From the NCBI GenBank assembly GCA_036498265.1, contig DASYFT010000016.1, forward strand, positions 38,470 to 102,469: DNA of 64,000 bases, in the 5' to 3' direction. How positions within the stretch are numbered: the stretch's first letter is position 1; every line of letters begins with the position of its first letter. Position numbers and translations under genes: made by a program. Under the pieces are notes generated by a model, which worked only from the letters and a program-made list of their open reading frames with translations, searched no databases and was not told the origin of the DNA. Below are positions 35,757-42,935 of the stretch, piece after piece. The stretch is from Palsa-744 sp036498265 (GTDB lineage: Bacteria > Actinomycetota > Thermoleophilia > Solirubrobacterales > Solirubrobacteraceae).

Positions 35757-36494
35757 ATGCTCGACCACACGATCGGCACCCGCCAGGAATGGCAGACGGC
35801 TCGCGACGAGCTTGCGAAGCTCGAGGCGGAGCACGCGGAGCTCGGCCGGAAGGCGACCGAGCAGCGCCGTCAGCTTCCCTGGGTTCCGGTGGAGAAGGAG
35901 TACGTCTTCGACACAGAGGATGGGCGCAAGACGCTCGCCGAGCTCTTCGAAGGGCGCTCGCAGCTGCTCGCCTACAACATCATGTTCGGACCCGACTACG
36001 AGCGCGGGGCCTGCCCCGGATGTTCCAACCTGGGGGACGAGCTGGGCGCCACCCGCGTGCATCTGGCGCACCGCGACGTGTCGCTGATCTGCTTCTCGCG
36101 CGCGCCGATCGACCGGCTTGTCGCCTACAAGCAGCGGATGGGCTGGCAGTTCCCGTACGTCTCCACGTTCGGGACCGACTTCCCGTTCGACTTCGGGCTC
36201 GCCCTGACGCCCGAGCAGGCGCAGGCGATCCCCCAGGTCAAGACGATGATCGACGACCCCCCGGACTGGCTGGAGGAGTGGGGGCGGCAGGTCGGAGCCA
36301 AGCTCGAGGACGGCCTGCGCGAGGGCCCGAGCTGGATTGCCTTCGCCCGCGAGAACGGGACCGTCTACCACACCTACACGGTTATGGCCCCGGATCGGTT
36401 CGTCGCCCCCTATCACTCGTTCCTGCTCGAGCGCACGCCGAAGGCGGAAGCCGAGAACCCTCGGGCGTGGCGCAAGGACGAATACCCCGACTGA
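35757..36494 (+). CDS. DUF899 thioredoxin-fold protein
   Basis: A 245-residue protein with aaaggag 6 bases before the ATG. The DUF899 family has a thioredoxin-like fold with a CPGC pair (C86, C89) in RGACPGCSNLGDEL. The N-terminal 40 residues form a helix rich in Glu and Ala, followed by a PWVPVEKEYVF strand. The C-terminus ends RAWRKDEYPD. The family is thought to take part in thiol redox chemistry; the substrate is unknown. The convergent gene at 36552 is also thioredoxin-like. Confidence 0.85.
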   Translation: MLDHTIGTRQEWQTARDELAKLEAEHAELGRKATEQRRQLPWVPVEKEYVFDTEDGRKTLAELFEGRSQLLAYNIMFGPDYERGACPGCSNLGDELGATRVHLAHRDVSLICFSRAPIDRLVAYKQRMGWQFPYVSTFGTDFPFDFGLALTPEQAQAIPQVKTMIDDPPDWLEEWGRQVGAKLEDGLREGPSWIAFARENGTVYHTYTVMAPDRFVAPYHSFLLERTPKAEAENPRAWRKDEYPD

Positions 36495-36510
36495 GACGCT
36501 GGAGGGGGCG

Positions 36511-36569
36511 CGAGCGGGTCTCAGTCGAAGCGGTGGAACGCCGAGCGGGTCTCAGTCGAAGCCGTGGAA
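36511..36569. repeat. 28-bp tandem duplication at the end of the peroxiredoxin-like gene
   Basis: A 28-base unit occurs at 36511-36538 and again at 36542-36569, period 31, with one mismatch (cggtgg versus ccgtgg). The right copy contains the last codons and stop of the minus-strand gene ending at 36552; the left copy repeats that end after the stop. It looks like a recent local duplication. Confidence 0.85.
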
Positions 36570-37115
36570 CGGCGTGCGGTCGCCGCCGTCCCAGGCCTCT
36601 CGCAGGCCCGGTGCGCTGAGGTCCCAGTCGGGACGGATCTCGCGGGTGACCGCACGCAGGTCGCGCCACAGCTCGATGACGGAGGGGCGCCCCCAGAACC
36701 AGTATCCGTTGTAGATGCTGTGGATGACCAGGCCGGGCGCCAGCACGAGCGTGTGCGGGATCATCGGGTCGTGCTCGGGGTCGGTGTACTCCTGGATCTC
36801 GAGATCCTTCTGGACGATGCGCCCCGGGTCCGAGAGGAAGGTCCACTGCGCCCCCAGCGCCGCCCGGAACTCTTTGAGCTCGTGGTCGGCGTCGGTCGTG
36901 ATCGTGGCCATCTGGGTGTAGGCCACGGCCACTTTCGGATGGAAGGCGACGAGGTCCCGGTGCTGCTGATGCTCCTTCGGGCAGTAATGGCCTCGCGCAA
37001 GAGTGAGGATCAGCGGATCCTCGCCCTGCAGCTCGCTGAGCTTACGCGCGACCTTGGTGTGATCCGGTAGCTCGTAGTCGGGGAACGTGCCACCGGGGAC
37101 GATGTCGGAGCGCAT
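36552..37115 (-). CDS. Peroxiredoxin/redoxin-like protein
   Basis: A 187-residue thioredoxin-fold protein of the AhpC/TSA type. The single Cys of LARGHYCPKEHQQH (C45) sits where the peroxidatic Cys lies in peroxiredoxins, and FPDYELPDHT is the usual N-terminal opening. PxxxTxxC is modified to ARGHYCP, so peroxidase activity is plausible but not certain. No resolving Cys is seen. The minus-strand disulfide reductase gene upstream starts 97 bases away. It could use that flavoprotein as reductant, an inference from proximity. Confidence 0.78.
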   Translation of the reverse strand: MRSDIVPGGTFPDYELPDHTKVARKLSELQGEDPLILTLARGHYCPKEHQQHRDLVAFHPKVAVAYTQMATITTDADHELKEFRAALGAQWTFLSDPGRIVQKDLEIQEYTDPEHDPMIPHTLVLAPGLVIHSIYNGYWFWGRPSVIELWRDLRAVTREIRPDWDLSAPGLREAWDGGDRTPFHGFD

Positions 37116-37211
37116 GCCTTTTGCCCGCCTTTCACTTGGCTGTGCGAGCGACCACGAGCTCCCCGGCCGCCGTCCACATCCTAGGCCGCGCAGGAGACGT
37201 CGCTCGCTCGA

Positions 37212-38582
37212 TCAGTTGGGCATCGGGCCTTCCGCCCCGACGGCCTTGGTGGCCGCTGCGATCTCGCCGCGCAGGGCCTTGAGGCCGCCGACGTAGATCT
37301 CGGAGAACGTCGGGAACGGCTGGATCGTGTCGAGGAGGACGTCGAGCGGCGTATGCGCCCGGATCGCGAGCGTGGCCTGCTGCAACCACTCGCCGGCCTC
37401 CGGCCCCAGCGCGTACGCGCCGGTGAGGCGCTCGCCGTCGCTCAGAAGCGTGAGGAAGCCGTTCTGCTCGGCGTACGCGCGTGTGTAGGTGGCGGTCTTG
37501 GCAACCCCCGACAGCGGCACCATCGCGCTGAACCGGCCCGCCGAGGCGCCCACGGCGGCGGCTTGGGGGTCGGTGTAGGTGACCCGCGGTACGGCCTCGT
37601 AGTTGGCCGTGCGGGGTTCGCCGAGGATGTTCGCGGCGACCACCTCGCCCTGGTACTTGCCGACGTGCGTCAGCGGCCAGAGGCCGTTGACGTCGCCGAT
37701 CGCCCAGAGGTTCTCGCCCGCGCGCAGGTGCGCGTCGACCATGACCCCGTGGGTGTCCGGCTCGACGCCCACCGTCTCGAGGCCGATCCCGCTCACCCGC
37801 GGACGGCGCCCTGCGGCCACGAGCAGCCGGTCGCCGCGCAGCTCGCGGCCGTCATCGAGCTCGAGCACGTAGTCCTCGCCCTCACGCCGCGCGGCGGCGA
37901 CGTTGGCCGAGACGGCCAGCTCGATCCCTTCGAGGCGCAGCGCCTCGCCGAGGCCCTCACCGAGCGGCGCCGGCTCGCGCGCCAGGATGTGCTCGGAGCG
38001 CTCGACCACCACCGCATCGCCGCCGAGCCGGTTGACCGCCTGGGCGATCTCGACTCCGACGGGTCCGCCACCGAGGATCAACAGGCAGCGCGGGATCGCC
38101 TTCATCGATGTCGCCTCGCGACTCGTCCACACACCCTCGAGCTCGTGGAGGCCGCGTACGGGCGGCATGACCGGTTCGGCGCCGTTCGCGAGCACGACGT
38201 GGTCGGCGGTGTGGCGCACGCCGTCGACCTCGACGACCCCCGCCCCGGCGAGCCGTCCGCTGCCGCGCAGAAGGTCGATGCCGTTGTCGGCCAGCCAGCG
38301 CTCCTGGCCGGCGTCGGAGTAGTCGGAGACCATGAAGTCGCGCCAGGCAAGCGCCTCCTGCACGTCCACCTCGGCGCTCGCGGCAGCGTCACGTGCCCCG
38401 TGCACGGCCTCGCCGGGTCGCAGCAGCGTCTTCGAGGGAATGCAGGCCCAGTACGAGCACTCCCCTCCGACCAGCTCGCGCTCCACGACTGCCACCCGCA
38501 GGCCGCCATCTGCCAGGGCCCCGGCGCAGTGCTCGCCGGGTGAGCCGGCGCCGAGAACGATCACGTCGTAGTCGCTGCTCAT
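37212..38582 (-). CDS. FAD-dependent pyridine nucleotide-disulfide oxidoreductase
   Basis: A 456-residue flavoprotein of the lipoamide dehydrogenase/mercuric reductase group. FAD motif VLGAGSPGEHCA (about 9-20), redox CSYWAC pair (C42, C47) in GGECSYWACIPSK, NAD motif LILGGGPVGVEIA, and FAD-binding AIGDVNG. The C-terminal HPT of the His-Glu pair is replaced by FPT (F423) while the Glu is kept (E428), so it is probably not a standard lipoamide dehydrogenase. The merA-type metal-binding N-domain and C-terminal Cys pair are absent. It overlaps a 54-residue gene upstream by ATGA. Confidence 0.85.
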   Translation of the reverse strand: MSSDYDVIVLGAGSPGEHCAGALADGGLRVAVVERELVGGECSYWACIPSKTLLRPGEAVHGARDAAASAEVDVQEALAWRDFMVSDYSDAGQERWLADNGIDLLRGSGRLAGAGVVEVDGVRHTADHVVLANGAEPVMPPVRGLHELEGVWTSREATSMKAIPRCLLILGGGPVGVEIAQAVNRLGGDAVVVERSEHILAREPAPLGEGLGEALRLEGIELAVSANVAAARREGEDYVLELDDGRELRGDRLLVAAGRRPRVSGIGLETVGVEPDTHGVMVDAHLRAGENLWAIGDVNGLWPLTHVGKYQGEVVAANILGEPRTANYEAVPRVTYTDPQAAAVGASAGRFSAMVPLSGVAKTATYTRAYAEQNGFLTLLSDGERLTGAYALGPEAGEWLQQATLAIRAHTPLDVLLDTIQPFPTFSEIYVGGLKALRGEIAAATKAVGAEGPMPN

Positions 38583-38743
38583 GTCGGGAGCTCCTCGCCG
38601 GCGCGCTCGCGAACCATGTAGAGCGCATACCACTGCGGCCAGTCCGGGTCGGGGCCGGTTCGCTGCTCGTGCTCCCCGTGCGCCCGCTCTGCACGCCTCA
38701 GCGCGTCTGCAAGGTCCTCGACGGACTCGTACACCGTGGGCAT
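38579..38743 (-). CDS. Small hypothetical protein coupled to the disulfide oxidoreductase
   Basis: A 54-residue protein, MPTVYESVEDLADALRRAER, with aaaggagaggcg just before the ATG at 38743, a strong ribosome-binding site. It is highly charged, with a WPQWYALYMVRERAGEEL segment at the end. It overlaps the flavoprotein start by 4 bases and probably is made with it. I recognise no family, but the ribosome-binding site, coding bias and coupling support it. Confidence 0.65.
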   Translation of the reverse strand: MPTVYESVEDLADALRRAERAHGEHEQRTGPDPDWPQWYALYMVRERAGEELPT

Positions 38744-38855
38744 CGCCTCTCCTTTCAGCGGCCCGGAGGCCGTCTCGTGGTCTCCCGCTACGACTCTGGT
38801 TCCCATTCGAGCAGAAGTCAAGGCGTACGCCGCCGGCTGAACGGGCTGGCCGTCT

Positions 38856-39698
38856 CTACAGCGTCGCCAGTGGGACCCCAATGATGTCCAGCCGGCGCGT
38901 AAGCCCGCCGATCGCGAACTCTCGGATCCCGTCGCTGGTCGCCCCGATCGCCGCGAAGTCGCGGCCTGAGCCGGTGTCAGGTGGCGCCAGCGAGGCAGCG
39001 ACGGCCGGCAGCACGTCGCGCAGCGTCTCCCGCACGATGTCCGCAGTTGAGGGATCCTCCTTCACCGTCTCGCGCAGGAACCAGACGCCGAAGCCGATGT
39101 GACGCGTCTCGTCGTGGTGGATCTTCGAGTAGCCAGCGACGAAGCCCGGCAAGAGGCCTTCGCCGTCGAGGTAGTCGGTAGTGAACTTGAACGTCGTAAG
39201 TCCGAGCGTTCCCTCGAGGATCAGGTGGTAGAGCGTGACGAATCTGACCTTCGCCTCGAGGTTGGCGGGCTCGGCCGCAAGGCGCTCGTGCGCCTGGACC
39301 AGTTCTACGTCGAATATCTGCCGGAAGGCGTCCGAGACGTTCGCGCGGGCACGCTCTATGTGGGCGGCTATCGCCTCCGGCGTCGCCACGACCTCGTCCT
39401 GAAAGCGGGCATAGAACTGCATGTGGCGCGCCTCGTCGACCTGCTGGGTCGCCAGGAACGTCGCTTCCTCCTCGCTTCCATAGGCGCTGACGAGACCTGA
39501 GAACTTGGTCGTGATGCGCTCCTCGGCGACCATCAGCGAGGACAGGACGAAGAAGATCAGGTCGCGATCCTCGCCGGCCATCTGAGCCCACTGCTGCTCG
39601 TCGATGGCAAGGTCGATCTCGAACGGAGACCACTGCGAGTCCTCCCACCGGCGATAGAGCGTTTGGGGGTCGTTGAGCTGGATGTCGGCGTCGATCAC
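38856..39698 (-). CDS. R2-like dimetal oxidase (ribonucleotide reductase small-subunit fold)
   Basis: A 280-residue ferritin-like protein starting at GTG 39698. A full six-ligand set is visible: Glu59 or 60 in VAEERI, Glu89 and His92 in DEARH, Glu162 in YHLILEG, and Glu197 and His200 in DETRH. The 35-residue spacing between Glu162 and Glu197 and the Tyr157 five residues before Glu162 match R2-like ligand-binding oxidases (R2lox), which use Mn/Fe centres for two-electron oxidation. No large ribonucleotide reductase subunit is nearby. It overlaps the Cys-rich peptide gene by GTGA and sits in the ArsR-led unit, which is unusual. Substrate unknown. Confidence 0.82.
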   Translation of the reverse strand: MIDADIQLNDPQTLYRRWEDSQWSPFEIDLAIDEQQWAQMAGEDRDLIFFVLSSLMVAEERITTKFSGLVSAYGSEEEATFLATQQVDEARHMQFYARFQDEVVATPEAIAAHIERARANVSDAFRQIFDVELVQAHERLAAEPANLEAKVRFVTLYHLILEGTLGLTTFKFTTDYLDGEGLLPGFVAGYSKIHHDETRHIGFGVWFLRETVKEDPSTADIVRETLRDVLPAVAASLAPPDTGSGRDFAAIGATSDGIREFAIGGLTRRLDIIGVPLATL

Positions 39699-39928
39699 GG
39701 ACCGGGCGCATCCCGGCGCGGCTCGACGATCCTGACGGTCGCCGCGCCCGAATGCTCGTGCGCCCGACGCGTCTCATGGATCCGCATCGCCCCACGCTCA
39801 TCCGCGTGGGCCTTCCCCGCAGCGCAGCCGCACGTGCCTCCGCTTCCGCAGCAGCCGGCCTTGGCCGCGGGCTCGCAGCACGTCTCCCGTGCATCGGGCG
39901 AGCAGCAGGCCGCGTCTAGCTCAGCCAT
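39695..39928 (-). CDS. Cysteine-rich peptide with periodic CC pairs
   Basis: A 77-residue protein, MAELDAACCSPDARETCCEP. CC pairs at residues 8-9, 17-18 and 26-27 are exactly nine residues apart, followed by CGC at 33-35, eight Cys in all. The second half is His/Arg-rich (HADERG, RIHETRRAHEHSG). It overlaps the ArsR gene by 13 bases and the R2-like gene by 4. Similar Cys clusters occur at the ends of some arsenite methyltransferases, but no methyltransferase domain is present. Metalloid or metal binding is an inference. Confidence 0.7.
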   Translation of the reverse strand: MAELDAACCSPDARETCCEPAAKAGCCGSGGTCGCAAGKAHADERGAMRIHETRRAHEHSGAATVRIVEPRRDAPGP

Positions 39929-40269
39929 GTCGACAGCTCCTCCATCGCATCGGGGATGACGTAGTAGTAGGCCCACAGCCCGCGGCGCTCGGAATCGACT
40001 ATCCCCGCGTCGCGGAGCTTCTTGAGATGGTGGGACAACGTCGGCTGGGACACGTCGAACAGGGGCACGAGCTCGCACACGCACACCTTCCCCGCGTGCT
40101 TGCGAAGCACGTCCACGAGCTGCAGCCGGATCGGATCTCCGAGGGCCTTGGCGACCGTCGCCATGCGGACGGCGTGCTCCCGCTCGACGTCGGGGTAGAC
40201 GACCGGCTCGCAGCAGGGCTGGCCGGCGGGCCGCTTCTGCTTCGGCGCAAGCTCCAGATCGACAGCCAT
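39916..40269 (-). CDS. arsR: ArsR-family metalloregulator
   Basis: A 117-residue winged-helix repressor. I prefer ATG 40269 (MAVDLELAPKQKRPAGQPCC). The helix-turn-helix is VSQPTLSHHLKKLRDAGIV, preceded by CVCELVPLFD, the ELCVCDL-type As(III)-binding motif (C63, C65). A second CC at 19-20 matches the N-terminal Cys pair used by Corynebacterium glutamicum ArsR for As(III). It should release DNA on binding As(III), Sb(III) or a similar ion. It is divergent from the phosphoesterase gene, with the operator between, and leads the unit with the Cys-rich peptide and R2-like oxidase. Confidence 0.9.
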   Translation of the reverse strand: MAVDLELAPKQKRPAGQPCCEPVVYPDVEREHAVRMATVAKALGDPIRLQLVDVLRKHAGKVCVCELVPLFDVSQPTLSHHLKKLRDAGIVDSERRGLWAYYYVIPDAMEELSTWLS

Positions 40270-40280
40270 CGATCTACGTA

Positions 40281-40311
40281 TATCTATTGAAACCACGTTT
40301 GTCAATGGATA
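40281..40311. promoter_or_regulatory. Candidate ArsR operator
   Basis: Inverted repeat tatctattga (40281-40290) and tcaatggata (40302-40311), 9 of 10 positions matched around an 11-base spacer. It lies in the 35-base gap between the divergent arsR and phosphoesterase genes, and its right arm overlaps the possible ATG starts of the latter. Its AT-rich character is exceptional in this window. Confidence 0.7.
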
Positions 40312-41045
40312 TGTTTCACCGCGTGGACGAAGGGGTGGCGATCATCACGGACATCCACGGCAACCTCCTGGCGCTGGAGGCCGCGCTCGCCCGGATCGAC
40401 GAGCTCGGCCTCCGGCGCGTTTACTGCGGCGGGGATCTCGTCGGCTACGGGCCGCGCCCGGACGATGTGTGCACGCTCATCGGGGACCGGGGGATCCCGA
40501 CGATCTACGGCAACTACGACTACGCGATCGCCCGCGACGAGGAGGACTGCGGCTGCGCGTACGTGAATCAGCACGACCGCGACCTCGGCGAGCAATCTGT
40601 CGCTTGGACGCTCGCCCACACCAGCCGGGCATCGAAGGAATTCATGCGGGACCTGCCGTTCGATCTCCATTTCGAGGCGGGCGGGGTGCCGGTCCACCTG
40701 GTCCACGGATCTCCCCGGAAAGTGAACGAGTACCTCTTCGAGGACAAGCCGCCAACGCTCTACGAGCGGCTCGCGGCCGCCGAGGAGGCAACGGTGATGG
40801 TGTTCGGGCACACCCACAAACCATGGGTCCACGAGTACGGTGGAGTGCTGTTCGTCAACTGCGGCTCCGTCGGCAAGCCGAAGGACGGCAACCCCCGCGG
40901 GGCCTTCGCGGTGGTACGCCCGAGCAACGGGACCGTGGCCGTGACGATCGAGCGCGTGCAATACGACACCGAGCAGGTGGCCCGGGAAGTCCGGGACGCC
41001 GGACTGCCCGGCGAGTACGCCGAGAAGCTCCTCACGGCCGAATGA
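40305..41045 (+). CDS. Calcineurin-like metallophosphoesterase
   Basis: A 246-residue cytoplasmic phosphoesterase. The metal-ligand motifs are complete: DIHGN (D16, H18), GGDLVGYGP (D44), GNYD (N70), and GHTHKP near residue 170. This is the YfcE/MJ0936-like branch that acts on phosphodiesters or phosphomonoesters. Start choice is uncertain: ATGs at 40305 and 40311 overlap the operator and a downstream GTG at 40323 is possible. It overlaps the aquaporin gene by ATGA, so the pair is coupled. Its part in an ArsR-controlled locus is unclear; it might act on an arsenylated or phosphorylated intermediate. Confidence 0.85.
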   Translation: MDMFHRVDEGVAIITDIHGNLLALEAALARIDELGLRRVYCGGDLVGYGPRPDDVCTLIGDRGIPTIYGNYDYAIARDEEDCGCAYVNQHDRDLGEQSVAWTLAHTSRASKEFMRDLPFDLHFEAGGVPVHLVHGSPRKVNEYLFEDKPPTLYERLAAAEEATVMVFGHTHKPWVHEYGGVLFVNCGSVGKPKDGNPRGAFAVVRPSNGTVAVTIERVQYDTEQVAREVRDAGLPGEYAEKLLTAE

Positions 41046-41755
41046 GCTCAGAGGCCAAACCACCACTGCTGCGCCGGCTGCTCGCCGAGCTGCTCGGCTC
41101 CGCGTTCCTGGCGGCACTCGTCATCGGCTCCGGAATCGCGGCGCAGACTCTGTCGCCAGGCGACGTCGGCCTGCAGCTGTTCGAGAACGCCGCGGCAACT
41201 GCCGCGGGCCTGTTCACGATCATCCTGATGTTCGGCCCCGTCTCGGGCGGCCATTTCAACCCCGTCGTCTCACTGGTCGACGCCGCGTTCAAGGGCATCA
41301 GCGTGCGCGACGCCGTCGCCTACATACCCGCCCAGATCGCAGGGTGCATCCTGGGGGCAGTCGTCGCCAACGGCATGTTCGAACGCGCGGCGATCAGCAT
41401 CTCCACCCACCACCGCGCCTCGCCGGCGCATCTGCTCGCCGAGGTGATCGCGACGTCCGGGCTGATCCTCGTGATCTTCTCGCTCGCCCGGACCGGTCGC
41501 AGCAGGATGGCGCCCGCCGCCGTCGGCGCCTACATCGGGGCGGCGTACTTCTTCACCAGCAGCGCCAGCTTCGCCAACCCGGCGATCACCGCCGGGCGCA
41601 TGTTCTCGAACAGCTTCGCCGGCATCGCCCCCGCCTCGGTCCCGGCGTTCGTCCTGGCGCAGCTCGTCGGCGGGATCGCCGCGCTGGCGGTGATCCGGAG
41701 CCTGTACCCGGACCTGACGCCCGCCGAGGCCGGCGACGTCGTCTTCGACGGGTAG
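41042..41755 (+). CDS. AqpS-like MIP channel (aquaglyceroporin)
   Basis: A 237-residue membrane protein with six transmembrane helices. The two pore motifs are NPV (73-75, in GGHFNPVVSL) and NPA (179-181, in FANPAIT). The selectivity-filter Arg that follows NPA in water channels is replaced by Ile (NPAIT), as in AqpS from the ars operon of Sinorhizobium meliloti, where a hydrophobic residue sits there and the channel passes arsenite. The ATG overlaps the phosphoesterase stop. In this context it likely moves As(III) or an organoarsenical, or another uncharged solute. Confidence 0.88.
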   Translation: MSSEAKPPLLRRLLAELLGSAFLAALVIGSGIAAQTLSPGDVGLQLFENAAATAAGLFTIILMFGPVSGGHFNPVVSLVDAAFKGISVRDAVAYIPAQIAGCILGAVVANGMFERAAISISTHHRASPAHLLAEVIATSGLILVIFSLARTGRSRMAPAAVGAYIGAAYFFTSSASFANPAITAGRMFSNSFAGIAPASVPAFVLAQLVGGIAALAVIRSLYPDLTPAEAGDVVFDG

Positions 41756-42042
41756 CCCGGGCTTCGCCAACAGGCCGTGCGTCGGCGGTTCAATGGGTCG
41801 GCGGTTCAGTAACCGAGCCCGCCGCTCGATCCGCTGCCGCCGGGCGTGCCCGCGCCACCGCCGGTTCCGACACGGCCGCACCGGCCGACCTGCACGAGCG
41901 GATCGGGCGCTCCGTCCTCGACGCTTGCATGACGCCTCACCGCAGATCGCCGCAGCATGGAGGTCCTGGGAGTCATCCGCCGACCGATGAGTCTTGCCCC
42001 TCGCGTCGGTCGGTATGAGCAGAGATCGCAGAAAGGACAACG
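41756..42042. other. Intergenic region with a small direct repeat
   Basis: These 287 bases have no supported gene. The 12-mer gtcggcggttca occurs at 41781-41792 and 41797-41808 (period 16). A purine-rich aaaggacaacg ribosome-binding site precedes the ATG at 42043. I see no terminator beyond short GC stems. Confidence 0.5.
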
Positions 42043-42900
42043 ATGACCCAGCCTGAGACCCGAACCATCGAGCTGCCTGGTGCCACTCTCAGCTACGACG
42101 TCAGAGAGGCGGAGCCCGGGAGCAGCGAGCCGGTCCTCCTGATGATCGGATCACCGATGGACGCGAGCGGGTTCGCAGCGCTCGCCGGCCACTTCCAGGA
42201 CCGAACGGTCGTAACGTACGACCCCCGAGGGGTCGGGCGCAGCCGCCGAGTCGACGGCGTCACGGGGGCGACACCCGACGAGCACGCGGAGGACCTGCAC
42301 CGGCTGATCTCCGAGCTCGACGACGGCCCGGTGGCCATCTTCGCCAGCAGCGGCGGAGCCGTGAACGCACTCGCGCTCGTCAGCCGGCATCCCCATGCCG
42401 TCCGCACGCTCGTCGCTCATGAGCCGCCGCTCGCGACCGTGCTCCCGGACCGGGAGGCGGCGCAGGCGGTGACCGCGGACATCCACGAGACCTACGAGCG
42501 CGACGGCCTCGGGCCCGCGATGGCGAAGTTCATCGCGTTCACGAGCGTCAGGGGACCTACTCCGCCCGACCTGCCGGGCCAGGCTCCGGATCCGGCCGAG
42601 CTCGGTCTTCCGACCGAGGACGACGGCAGCCGCGACCACCCGCTGCTCGGCCCGCACATGCTCCACGTCACCCACTACGAGCCCGACTTCGACTCCTTGC
42701 ACCGGGCCTCCACGCGGATCGTCGTCGCGGGCGGCGCAGAGTCCGAGGGCACGTTCCCTCACCGCGCCGCGCTGGCGGTTGCCGAGCGCCTCGGCAGCGA
42801 GCCGGTGACCTTCCCGAGCCACCACGGCGGGTTCGGCGAGCAGGGCGAGCCGGAGGCGTTCGCCGCCACCCTCCGCGTGGTGCTCACCGACGTCGGCTGA
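42043..42900 (+). CDS. Alpha/beta hydrolase
   Basis: A 285-residue cytoplasmic hydrolase starting MTQPETRTIELPGATLSYDV. The nucleophile Ser is in IFASSGGAVNALAL (SSGG), a GxSxG-like elbow with Ala at the first Gly; VTYDPRGVGRSRR is the loop typical of the haloperoxidase/esterase group. A His candidate lies in SHHGGFGEQ. Similar genes in actinobacteria are annotated only as alpha/beta fold hydrolases; substrate unknown. Confidence 0.83.
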   Translation: MTQPETRTIELPGATLSYDVREAEPGSSEPVLLMIGSPMDASGFAALAGHFQDRTVVTYDPRGVGRSRRVDGVTGATPDEHAEDLHRLISELDDGPVAIFASSGGAVNALALVSRHPHAVRTLVAHEPPLATVLPDREAAQAVTADIHETYERDGLGPAMAKFIAFTSVRGPTPPDLPGQAPDPAELGLPTEDDGSRDHPLLGPHMLHVTHYEPDFDSLHRASTRIVVAGGAESEGTFPHRAALAVAERLGSEPVTFPSHHGGFGEQGEPEAFAATLRVVLTDVG

Positions 42901-42935
42901 CCAGACCGCCGCGACGGCGCTCGAGAGGCGCCGGT

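Noticed and set aside
37212..38582. Mercuric reductase
   Set aside because: The N-terminal metal-binding domain and C-terminal Cys pair are missing; only the disulfide oxidoreductase core is present.
38856..39698. Ribonucleotide reductase beta subunit NrdF
   Set aside because: No NrdE is nearby, and ligand spacing and length fit the R2-like oxidases better.
41793..41990. 65-codon plus-strand frame after the aquaporin gene
   Set aside because: Arg-rich random composition and no start signal.
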